64,000 nt of DNA, taken from assembly GCA_032654645.1 (NCBI GenBank), contig JAULAW010000015.1, forward strand, positions 186,001 through 250,000, in the 5' to 3' direction. Source of the stretch: CAITJF01 sp032654645. GTDB lineage: Bacteria > Pseudomonadota > Gammaproteobacteria > Burkholderiales > Gallionellaceae. The position numbers were made by a program, and so were the translations under genes. Of the stretch, positions 49,474 through 57,417 are shown piece after piece. Within the stretch, counting starts at the first letter, position 1. Each line of letters starts with the position of its first letter. A model generated the notes under the pieces. The model worked only from the letters and a program-made list of their open reading frames with translations. It was not told where the DNA came from and searched no databases.

Positions 49474-50826
49474 ATGAACCGAACAATTGCGAATCTCACG
49501 CTTGGTTGTGCCATTCTCTGCTTTAATTCTGCTGCTTACGCTGCCACCGAACAGGATGCGGCGGCGGCTGCCCGCCGTGGCGACTTCGCAGCCGCAGCAG
49601 TATCCTACGAGCAGCTCGTTGCAATGAATCCGACATCCGTGGCGCTACGCCTCGAACTTGCCGATGCTCTCGCGAAAAATCGCCAGTGGAATCGTGCAGT
49701 CAGTGAATACGAGGCCATACTCAACCTCCAACCAGAAAACACCGAAGCCGTACTTGGCATCGGCACATTGCGCCGCTGGCAGGGAAATACCGGCAAGGCA
49801 AAGCGCGCTTACGAAAAGGCGCGAGCGCTGGCTCCACAGAACCCCGACGGCTCGCTTGGGCTGGCCGCCACCTATGTCCTCGACCACGATTACGTCAGCG
49901 CTGACGAACTCTATGCACAGGCCGAACAGACATGGCCGAAAGACAGCGGCGTGCAACAAGCGGTCAATGGCTTCCGCAGCCTGCGCAAACCGCGCCTCTA
50001 CCTTTTCTGGGAAAATGACCTCTCGTTCGAGACGCGGCAGGTTGGCGCTATCACACCCTTTGATTCACGGGAGGAAATCGGTGCCGAACTGCAGGAGGAA
50101 AACCGTTTCACAGTTGGGCCCGTCAACACCAAAATCTACTCCCGCAACGACAAAAAACTTTTCTACACACACTACTTCGGGCTCAACCATACGCTCGACT
50201 TCTCGGCGCGCGCTTCCCAATATCAGTACAACGTGCCTAACACTGCGCTCGATTACGCCAGCATCGATACTTACGAGGAATATCGCGGCCGCTACACGAT
50301 ACAGTTCAAACCTGAACATGTGTTTGCCGTGCGCTATACGCTACGCCCGACGAAACTCAAACTCTCCCAGAGCAGTTTTACTGCCCACAAGATCGAGGGG
50401 GAATTCAACTCGCAATGGGATCCGCGCTTCTCCACCATGTTCGGCGGCGGCTGGCTGCGCGACCTGGACGGCAACGCCACCAGCATCTCGCAGCTCACTG
50501 ATCGCAGCCTGATCAAGTTTGGATTCCAGTGGGATAAAACAAATCGCTTGAGCCTGGGCGCGAAATATATTACCAATCCCGATCTCGACAATTCCTTGAG
50601 CTCCACTATCATCGGCGAAGGCAGCTACTCGCTCACCGACACTTGGTCTGCGCTTGGTCGCTACCGTTCAGATGACTATAAGACCGGCTCTGACCAGACG
50701 AGCTTCTATGTTGGCGCACGCTTCGTACCCGACAACCACTGGTGGAGCGAGTTTGGTCTGAAACACGCCGAACGCGGTACCGCAAGCGGCAACTATGGGC
50801 TGGCCTCGATTATCTATCGCTTTTGA
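49474..50826 (+). CDS. YaiO-like outer-membrane beta-barrel protein with TPR domain
   Basis: The 450-residue precursor has a signal peptide (IANLTLGCAILCFNSAAYA). TPR helices span about 27-165 (DFAAAAVSYEQLVAMNPTSV, NRAVSEYEAILNLQPENTEA, KAKRAYEKARALAPQNPDGS). From about 175 to the end the sequence alternates polar and hydrophobic residues as in a beta barrel and ends in YRF with terminal Phe, the outer-membrane insertion signal. The TPR-plus-barrel plan resembles PgaA/BcsC-type exporters, and the barrel matches YaiO. It probably exports or secures a polysaccharide. It is the first gene of an operon with the PIG-L and CBM9-like genes. AAGGT precedes the ATG. Confidence 0.8.
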   Translation: MNRTIANLTLGCAILCFNSAAYAATEQDAAAAARRGDFAAAAVSYEQLVAMNPTSVALRLELADALAKNRQWNRAVSEYEAILNLQPENTEAVLGIGTLRRWQGNTGKAKRAYEKARALAPQNPDGSLGLAATYVLDHDYVSADELYAQAEQTWPKDSGVQQAVNGFRSLRKPRLYLFWENDLSFETRQVGAITPFDSREEIGAELQEENRFTVGPVNTKIYSRNDKKLFYTHYFGLNHTLDFSARASQYQYNVPNTALDYASIDTYEEYRGRYTIQFKPEHVFAVRYTLRPTKLKLSQSSFTAHKIEGEFNSQWDPRFSTMFGGGWLRDLDGNATSISQLTDRSLIKFGFQWDKTNRLSLGAKYITNPDLDNSLSSTIIGEGSYSLTDTWSALGRYRSDDYKTGSDQTSFYVGARFVPDNHWWSEFGLKHAERGTASGNYGLASIIYRF

Positions 50827-50834
50827 TAACGGAC

Positions 50835-52655
50835 ATGTGGGCGCGTCTCCTTCTCGCCTTATTCGCGCTCAGTGCAACATTCCCTGGCGCTGCAGCCGAA
50901 AAAACGCTCGCCGAGCTTGAGCAGGCGGCGATTGCCAGCCCGAACTCGTCCGAGGCATGGGATCGTTACGGCTTGTCGCTCGCCCACGCGCGCCGTTTCA
51001 AGGAGGCTCAGGAAGCGCTAAACCACGCGCTGCGTTATGCGCCGCCAAATAATAAGCCTATCCTGCATCACCTCGCCCTCGTCCACGCCTGGAGCGGTAA
51101 TTACAAGGAGGCCACGCGCCGCTATAGCCAACTCCTGCAACGTTTCCCGCACGATACTGCAATCCGCATCGATTACGGCCAGTCACTTGCATGGGATCGG
51201 CGCTATGACGAGGCTACCACGCAGTACAAAGAAGTTCTTGAAAGCGAGCCGCGCAACGTCGAGGCGCTACGCCACATGGGTGTGCTCGAAGCGTGGCAGG
51301 GACGCTACGGTGAAGCGCTGGGCCAGCTGGAACGCGGGCTCGCGATTGATCCGCAAAATCCGAAACTTGTCGCCGACCATGCCGAGGTACTAACCTGGAA
51401 GGGCGATCTGGCGGAGGCAGCGAAAGCCTACGAAACCCTGATACAGCTTAACCCGGAAACAGCAGACCACTGGCTCAAGCTTGCCCAGGTATATGCCTGG
51501 CATGGCCGCACTCGTCAGGCGCGTGAAAGTTACGAACAGGTGCTTAGCCTAAATCCGGGCAACATCGATGCGTACATCGGGATCGCACACGTCTATCTCG
51601 ACAATCACCAATACGCCGAGGCCTATAAGGTGCTGCGCGAGGCGTTGCACCGCTTCCCCAACGATCCACGCCTCGCCAAGGAGCTGTCAGCGCTGGCTGC
51701 AAAGCAGTCGCTGAGCCTCGACGATATGGTCGAGTTGATCGAACCACTGATTTTCGTGGCGATCCTGCTCGTGCTCGCACGCCACATCTGGCGCTACCGT
51801 CGCGTGCTGCGCCGTCGGCATCTCGCGGTGCGTGTGCTGCTGCCTGCGCTGCCGGCGCTGGCGCTGCTGATCGTCGTTGTCTACATCTTCGTGCTGCTCG
51901 GCGGCGCATACTATCGTGAGGCTTCGGCTGCGACGCAACTGCTTGAGCTTGTGGCGCTCGGCGCATTGCTTGTGCTCACCCTGACCCTGGTCTGGTTGCT
52001 GCGTTTCGAACGGCCACAGCGCCAGCAAAAGGTGCTCGCTATCGGTGCACACCCCGACGATATCGAATTCGGCTGCGGCGCCACGCTGCTAAGGCTGCGT
52101 GAGGAAGGAGCCAAGACCTATGGCCTGGTGCTCACCATCGGCGAACGCGGCCACAACGAATCCGCTGCAAGCCAGGTACGCATTGAAGAGGCTCGCGCTG
52201 CGGCGCGCGTGATCGCGCTATCCGACATCGCGTTTCACAACTTTCCGGATACGAACCTGCACGAGCACAAGGAAGCAATCCGCGTGGCTATCGAAGAAGC
52301 TCTCGCGCGCTGGCAGCCGGATATCATCTTCACGCACAACAGCCACGATGTGCACACCGATCACCGCACCGTGTTCGATGCCACGCTTGAAGCAGCACGC
52401 GGGGCGTATACTATATTGTGCTATGAAAACCCCAACACACCACCGGCGTTCCACCCCGGATACTTTATCGACGTGAGCGGCTATATCGAGGACAAGATAG
52501 CGGCGCTGGCGCACCACAAGACCCAGATGGGCAAGACATACGCCGATTCCGCCGTAATCCGTGCCACGGCCAGCTTTCGTGGCAATCAGATGCGCGTGCA
52601 GCTTGCTGAAGGATTTGAAGCGGTGCGTGTGCTGGAAAAGGCATCCGGAGCATGA
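50835..52655 (+). CDS. TPR-membrane-PIG-L deacetylase fusion
   Basis: The 606-residue protein joins three parts. A signal-like start (MWARLLLALFALSATFPGAA) leads into about eight TPRs (24-295; for example YDEATTQYKEVLESEPRNVE). Three hydrophobic helices follow near 303-321, 335-357 and 370-390. The C-terminal domain is a PIG-L/LmbE deacetylase, with metal motif GAHPDDIEFGCG at about 404-415 and VHTDHRTVFDATLEA. If the TPRs are periplasmic, the odd number of helices puts the deacetylase in the cytoplasm. It would then act on a precursor sugar, unlike the periplasmic PgaB. The gene begins nine bases after the barrel gene and overlaps the next by four. In E. coli the counterpart, yaiS, has only the deacetylase. 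Confidence 0.85.
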   Translation: MWARLLLALFALSATFPGAAAEKTLAELEQAAIASPNSSEAWDRYGLSLAHARRFKEAQEALNHALRYAPPNNKPILHHLALVHAWSGNYKEATRRYSQLLQRFPHDTAIRIDYGQSLAWDRRYDEATTQYKEVLESEPRNVEALRHMGVLEAWQGRYGEALGQLERGLAIDPQNPKLVADHAEVLTWKGDLAEAAKAYETLIQLNPETADHWLKLAQVYAWHGRTRQARESYEQVLSLNPGNIDAYIGIAHVYLDNHQYAEAYKVLREALHRFPNDPRLAKELSALAAKQSLSLDDMVELIEPLIFVAILLVLARHIWRYRRVLRRRHLAVRVLLPALPALALLIVVVYIFVLLGGAYYREASAATQLLELVALGALLVLTLTLVWLLRFERPQRQQKVLAIGAHPDDIEFGCGATLLRLREEGAKTYGLVLTIGERGHNESAASQVRIEEARAAARVIALSDIAFHNFPDTNLHEHKEAIRVAIEEALARWQPDIIFTHNSHDVHTDHRTVFDATLEAARGAYTILCYENPNTPPAFHPGYFIDVSGYIEDKIAALAHHKTQMGKTYADSAVIRATASFRGNQMRVQLAEGFEAVRVLEKASGA

Positions 52656-53323
52656 AGCACAGGCTCTTCTGCTCGCTGCTCGCACTGCTTGTTCCCGCGA
52701 CTGTATTGGGTGCCGATATTACCGTACCCCGTTTGAACGGCGACATGATCCTCGATGGGCGCTTGGAAGAGCCGATGTGGCGCATTGCGGTACGCTTGCC
52801 ATACACTGCGTTTACGCGCTGGGTCGCCAACACCTATGACAAGGATCCAACCGATTTCCATCTGCGGTTTTTTCATGACAGTCGCACGCTCTATGTGGCG
52901 CTAGTGTCTTATGATCGCTACGTAGAAGCCGATGCCGCGCCCGAGAATTCGGACGGGCTTTATTCCTTTTCCGTGGCAACACGCGATGGCAAATTACAGC
53001 ATTACCGCCTGCGCTGGTCGGCGAATCCGCCGCAAGCTGGCGGCGAGATGCTCGATCCTGGGAAGTGGGGTGCGCGCCTGCGCGGGCCGTTCGCGGAACC
53101 GGCGCGCCCGGGCGGTGGCTATGTGTTCGAGTTTGCCATACCGCTCGCGGCCCTCGGCTGGCAACCGGGCAACACCATCCCGGTTAATATTATCGTACAC
53201 GACCACGATGGCAGACCCTCCGCGCAGTACCAAACTCCAGGTGCGGAATTCGCGCGCTTCGCTTGGGGCAGCCTCGACAACGAGAATCGTGCCAGCTACC
53301 GCACGCTCTATCTTGCGCCTTGA
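52652..53323 (+). CDS. Secreted CBM9/DOMON-like sugar-binding protein
   Basis: A signal peptide (KHRLFCSLLALLVPATVLGA) leads a single beta-sandwich domain. The opening ITVPRLNGDMILDGRLEEPM, then TDFHLRFFHDSRTLYVALVS and FEFAIPLAALGWQPGNTIPV, are typical of carbohydrate-binding family 9 / DOMON-like domains. The 223-residue protein is probably periplasmic and may bind the polymer made by the locus. It overlaps the deacetylase gene by four bases (ATGA). Its 3' end overlaps the convergent glycosyltransferase gene by 16 bases. Confidence 0.75.
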   Translation: MKHRLFCSLLALLVPATVLGADITVPRLNGDMILDGRLEEPMWRIAVRLPYTAFTRWVANTYDKDPTDFHLRFFHDSRTLYVALVSYDRYVEADAAPENSDGLYSFSVATRDGKLQHYRLRWSANPPQAGGEMLDPGKWGARLRGPFAEPARPGGGYVFEFAIPLAALGWQPGNTIPVNIIVHDHDGRPSAQYQTPGAEFARFAWGSLDNENRASYRTLYLAP

Positions 53324-55761
53324 GGCAACCCCGTCGCATCGGCGCCCGGATTAGCTGCACGTACCGCCTCGGCGAGTGCCCTCCAGTGTGACGTTGACAT
53401 CTGTTTCGCCGGGGTGATCCAAAGCTGCGTCGCCCCGCCTTCCTGCGACGAGCGCAACGCGCGCGCGAACTCATTGCTGGAGATATAACCAAAGCTATCC
53501 CACAAGCCAATAGACAAATAAAACTTGTCGGCGCCAAATTCGTCATCAAGGTAGGCCGCCACACGTGCACTGCGCTCTGGCGGTTCACCTTCTATCGCGA
53601 AGTAATCCCACGCCACGAACTCATCGACGTGCGGTGCGAGCAGGTGGTAATCCTGGCCGTTTTCCACCGAGTTGCGCATGACATCGCCGCGGCTCACCTT
53701 TACGTCCAGCGCGAATTTCTTGCCGTGGGAGTGCACGGCCTGCCCGAGGCGCGAGGCGACGGATGCCACCTGGCGCGAGCGCCACTTCCCGATGATGGGG
53801 TCGAGGTGATCGATCCTGCCGCTGACGTTACGCGGCCAGTCGCTTCGACCCGTCGCCTTCTTGAACGCCAGCAGACAGCGATCGTCATAACAATGCCTGT
53901 CGTAGAAGAGCTCGGTTAACGCCACAGTGTCTGCCTTGGTCGTGGCCGCCAGCGCCTCGGTTGCACTCGCCAGATGATTCCCCGCCGCGCCCTCGGCCAA
54001 CTCGGTCGAACAAATGATATCTTTGCTGCGCTTGCCATCTAGGTCAAGCGCTGCTGCTGCGGGATAGCGTTCCAGATAGCGCGTCCCGAAGACGTCTAGA
54101 ATTGCGGTCGTACGATAGCCACGCTGGTTTAGCGCCGTGAGCGTGTGCTCCAGCATGTCGGTGTCAGCAGCTACCTGCGCCGGGCTCCACCACAACTCGT
54201 TGCCGGGCCAGCGAAAGTATGTCCAGTCGGCGCGCCCGGCCGATACCGCCACCCGGTTTACGTAGCGCGCTTCGGGGATGGCAAGCAGATTTTCATAGGC
54301 GTCACGCCAGTTGCGCCAGGCATCGAAGTGGATTGCGACCGCTGTCGTACCGGACTGGCGCGCGAGTGAGATGTAGGGCTGAGGCACCTCCGTCGGGCCG
54401 CGCGCGTCGCGTGTCCCCCACCAGTAGCCAACACCCAGCGCTACTGCCGTGACTGTTGCCAGCACAATGGTATAACCCGCCCAACTCTTCATGACCGCTG
54501 TTAGCGCGATGGCGTAACCCGCCCAACCTTTGCGTTGCTCTTCGGCCTGCGCACGCATATCACGCCGCTCCAGCTTGTGCCATGCCTCATCGTGAGTGCG
54601 CGCCTCTGCCCAGATCGAATACAGCACGATAGCGTTGTAAAAATAAGAAAAGAAAATCAACAGCGAAGCGTACGGCAAATATAGCAGGTCGCGCGGAGTC
54701 TTGTCGAGCAGGATGGCCACCACTGCGGCCGCGGCCAGGAAACCTAGGCCGAGATAAGCAATCAACTCGTAGGCGTAAAGACTGAACTGCCCCTGCCACC
54801 ATACAAACGGCAGCAACAGCAATGCCAGCACCTGCGCCACCGGAATCGCGATCATGTTGAAGGCATTGAAAGCGAGAAATGGCCCAAACCAGCCGTAACG
54901 CGGGTTACCCACCAGATCGCGGTGCATGCGCAAGATTTTGATGTAGCTCCGCAGCCAGCGCACGCGCTGCTTCCATAACGCCGCGAGCGTGCCTGGACAC
55001 TCGGCCAGCACACGCGCGGAGGCGCCATAGACCACACGCACGCCGTGCCGCTTGAGACGTAGCGTCACCTCCAGGTCTTCGCCCCATACCTGGCGGAAGC
55101 CGCCAATCTGCCGCAGCGTTTCGGTGCGCACCAGGCCAAGGTTGCCGGAGATGATCTGCAACACGCCGATGCGCGACAATGCACGGCGTACAAAGCCGGT
55201 GCCGATATGCGAGGTGATAACCAGCATTTTCTGCAAGGGGCCGTGAGGCACGAGCACGGTGTCATTGCCGCTCACTGCGCCAATGCCGGGGTCGACGAAA
55301 TAGGCTGTGCCATTGCGTATCGTATTGGGCTCAAACAGCGAATCTGCGTCTGTAAAGAGCACAATCTCCCCACGTGCCTGTGCGAGCCCAAGGTTGAGTG
55401 CCGAGGCCTTCCCGCCGTTTTCCTTCTTGATATAGTGCAATCGCGGATCAGCAAGCAAAGCTTGTAGCTCGGCCTCGGTGCGGTCGGTTGAGCCATCATT
55501 AATGACGATCACTTCGAAATCAGGATAATCCGAGTCGAGCATCGATTGCAGGCTCACAGCGATTGTCCTCTCCTCGTTGTATGCTGGAACAAGGACACTC
55601 ACCGACGGCGTGTAGTGCTGCACCCGCGCACGTTGTATCAACCGCCGCTCCCAGAACGGGTAACTCAAAGCCAGCGGGTAATATGCGAGCGAGACCAGCC
55701 CGAAATAGAAGCAGACGGCGCCGAAAAAGAAAAAGGCCAGGAGCGCGCCGTCAACGATCAT
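53308..55761 (-). CDS. Family 2 glycosyltransferase fused to a glycosidase-like domain
   Basis: The 817-residue membrane protein begins with a helix (LLAFFFFGAVCFYFGLVSLA), then a GT2 catalytic domain like PgaC/YaiP. SVLVPAYNEERTIAVSLQSM, VINDGSTDR, LFTDADS, WGEDLEVTLRLKRHG and the processive-synthase motif KQRVRW are all present. Four to five helices follow (about 300-400), another near 435-455 (YTIVLATVTAVALGVGYWWG). A periplasmic C-terminal domain of about 350 residues comes last: AIHFDAWRNWRDAYENLLAI, GYRTTAILDVFGTRYLERYP, VALTELFYD, KFALDVKVSRG and FVAWDYFAIEG. That domain recalls the PgaB C-terminal and related GHL13 glycosidase-like domains. Synthase and processing domain in one chain is unusual. 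Confidence 0.8.
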   Translation of the reverse strand: MIVDGALLAFFFFGAVCFYFGLVSLAYYPLALSYPFWERRLIQRARVQHYTPSVSVLVPAYNEERTIAVSLQSMLDSDYPDFEVIVINDGSTDRTEAELQALLADPRLHYIKKENGGKASALNLGLAQARGEIVLFTDADSLFEPNTIRNGTAYFVDPGIGAVSGNDTVLVPHGPLQKMLVITSHIGTGFVRRALSRIGVLQIISGNLGLVRTETLRQIGGFRQVWGEDLEVTLRLKRHGVRVVYGASARVLAECPGTLAALWKQRVRWLRSYIKILRMHRDLVGNPRYGWFGPFLAFNAFNMIAIPVAQVLALLLLPFVWWQGQFSLYAYELIAYLGLGFLAAAAVVAILLDKTPRDLLYLPYASLLIFFSYFYNAIVLYSIWAEARTHDEAWHKLERRDMRAQAEEQRKGWAGYAIALTAVMKSWAGYTIVLATVTAVALGVGYWWGTRDARGPTEVPQPYISLARQSGTTAVAIHFDAWRNWRDAYENLLAIPEARYVNRVAVSAGRADWTYFRWPGNELWWSPAQVAADTDMLEHTLTALNQRGYRTTAILDVFGTRYLERYPAAAALDLDGKRSKDIICSTELAEGAAGNHLASATEALAATTKADTVALTELFYDRHCYDDRCLLAFKKATGRSDWPRNVSGRIDHLDPIIGKWRSRQVASVASRLGQAVHSHGKKFALDVKVSRGDVMRNSVENGQDYHLLAPHVDEFVAWDYFAIEGEPPERSARVAAYLDDEFGADKFYLSIGLWDSFGYISSNEFARALRSSQEGGATQLWITPAKQMSTSHWRALAEAVRAANPGADATGLPQGAR

Positions 55762-56642
55762 CCGCGATGTCCCTGCCGCACCAATTCCACCAGCACGTCA
55801 AACACCGCAGGTGCCTTGAGCGCATGCGCCCCGATGCGGGCGTTGATTTCGAGCAGCCTAGGGACACCGTCTTGCCCTCGGCGGATATCCATGTCGATAG
55901 GCCCGGTCAGTGCGAGAGCACGCGCGGTGTTTTCGGCGAGCGTCAAAACATCTGTAGCCTCGACGGCTTTTACCTCGATAGCGTTGCCGACACGACCCTC
56001 CTTGAGCAGGGTCTTCTCGAACACCTGACACATGATCAGGCGCTGTGGCATGTCCGGGTGACGTACCAACAATACATCGTACTCGACACCGTCCATGAAT
56101 TCCTGCCAGATCGGGTCCGACACCGCTGGCACCACACCTGGGCCGTCATGCACGACAACACCGCGTCCACCACGCCCGACACGTGGCCGCGAGACCAGGG
56201 GAAAGCCGAGAGCACGCACCGCCGGATCGTCTGCATTGCCCACGGCACTCGCCGGCACGGTAATTCCGCGCGCATGTAAAGCCTGCGCCGTCTCCCACTT
56301 GTCTTGGCAGATACGCACTGCTGCCGGGTCTGATATGAATACTGCTACCCCTTGCGCGCGCAGCTCCGCAGCGAGTTCGGCCACTATCACCAGTTCCTCA
56401 GCCACAGTCGGAAACAGCCAGCCGATACGGTGCTCGCGTATCAGGCTGCGCACCATGTCAGGATACATAGTATCGAGTGCCGCCGGAACCTGTACAAACT
56501 GATCGGCTTCATTTGACACCTTGTTCATATCGGCGCCGACAACTATAAAACCCCGTGCTTTAAGCGCTGTTGTCGCGGCTTTGCCCGAAGGGCCTCCCAC
56601 GCCAGTAACAAACACTCGTGAATAATCTGGTGGAATTGACAT
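55758..56642 (-). CDS. ATP-grasp enzyme, carbamoyl-phosphate-synthase-like
   Basis: The 294-residue protein starts with a pre-ATP-grasp Rossmann-like part (RVFVTGVGGPSGKAATTALK, VVGADMNK) and has the ATP-grasp core. ICQDKWETAQALHARGITVP, FPLVSRPRVGRGGRGVVVHD, WQEFMDGVEYDVLLV and the metal-binding MDIRRGQDGVPRLLEINARI are seen. Such enzymes ligate an acid to an amine or thiol. A role in decorating the sugar or polymer is possible. It overlaps the glycosyltransferase gene by four bases, so the two work together. It lies 136 bases downstream of ntrX. Confidence 0.82.
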   Translation of the reverse strand: MSIPPDYSRVFVTGVGGPSGKAATTALKARGFIVVGADMNKVSNEADQFVQVPAALDTMYPDMVRSLIREHRIGWLFPTVAEELVIVAELAAELRAQGVAVFISDPAAVRICQDKWETAQALHARGITVPASAVGNADDPAVRALGFPLVSRPRVGRGGRGVVVHDGPGVVPAVSDPIWQEFMDGVEYDVLLVRHPDMPQRLIMCQVFEKTLLKEGRVGNAIEVKAVEATDVLTLAENTARALALTGPIDMDIRRGQDGVPRLLEINARIGAHALKAPAVFDVLVELVRQGHRG

Positions 56643-56778
56643 AATGAAATTGGCCTGGTTGCTATGAGATTGGGGGTTGAAATTTGGATCCGCGACCTTG
56701 AAGGCGCGGAAGAATATACTTCGTCATTTCCGAAATCAACCCGCAGAGCATGAGAGTTTTATGTGGAGCGCCAGACCG

Positions 56779-57417
56779 TTATTGCTGGTTGCCATCCAGT
56801 TCTTTATCAGAGTATTTGATGCTAAGCTGCTTAAGTTTGCGGTACACATGGGTACGCTCCAGGCCGGCTTTTTGTGCCACGCGAGCCATGTTGCCGCTTT
56901 CCTTGCGTATATGATAGTTAAAGTAAAAGGTATCAAAATAATCGTGCGCTTCGCGCAAGGGCAAGTCGAGCAATTGCGGAAAATGCGGCACTGCTTTCGT
57001 GGCGGCATCCTCCTCAACGATATCTGAATACCGTCTGAGGCGTGGCACACCCTGCCGGATCGCTTTTGCAACTGTATCGAGCAATTTTTGCAGCGCAACG
57101 GGTTTTTCCAGAAAATCTACCGCACCGATGCGCGTAGCCTCTACGGCGGTTTCTATAGTACCGTGGCCAGACATCATGATTACCGGCATGGTCAACAAAT
57201 CCTGCGCCACCCACTCTTTGAGCAAGGTGACGCCATCGGTATCCGGCATCCAGATATCCAACAGCACCAGATCCGGTGTTTGTTGTTTGCGGAAATCGCG
57301 TGCCTGGGCGGCATTTTCTGCCAGATGCACACGGTAGCCCTCATCAAACAGGATTTCCGAGAGCAACTCGCGTATTCCGATTTCATCATCTACCACCAGA
57401 ATTTCTTTAGCTGACAT
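56779..57417 (-). CDS. NtrX-like response regulator without AAA+ domain
   Basis: A receiver domain (MSAKEILVVDDEIGIRELL, phospho-acceptor D54 in LVLLDIWMPDTDG, MMSGHGTIETAV, DFLEKPV) is followed, after a short linker, by a Fis-type helix-turn-helix (NMARVAQKAGLERTHVYRKL). The 212-residue protein lacks the sigma54-interacting AAA+ domain of about 240 residues found in classical NtrX (about 450). No frameshift is evident, so the short form seems genuine, and it cannot activate sigma54 promoters directly. It overlaps ntrY by one base (TAATG). Confidence 0.9.
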   Translation of the reverse strand: MSAKEILVVDDEIGIRELLSEILFDEGYRVHLAENAAQARDFRKQQTPDLVLLDIWMPDTDGVTLLKEWVAQDLLTMPVIMMSGHGTIETAVEATRIGAVDFLEKPVALQKLLDTVAKAIRQGVPRLRRYSDIVEEDAATKAVPHFPQLLDLPLREAHDYFDTFYFNYHIRKESGNMARVAQKAGLERTHVYRKLKQLSIKYSDKELDGNQQ

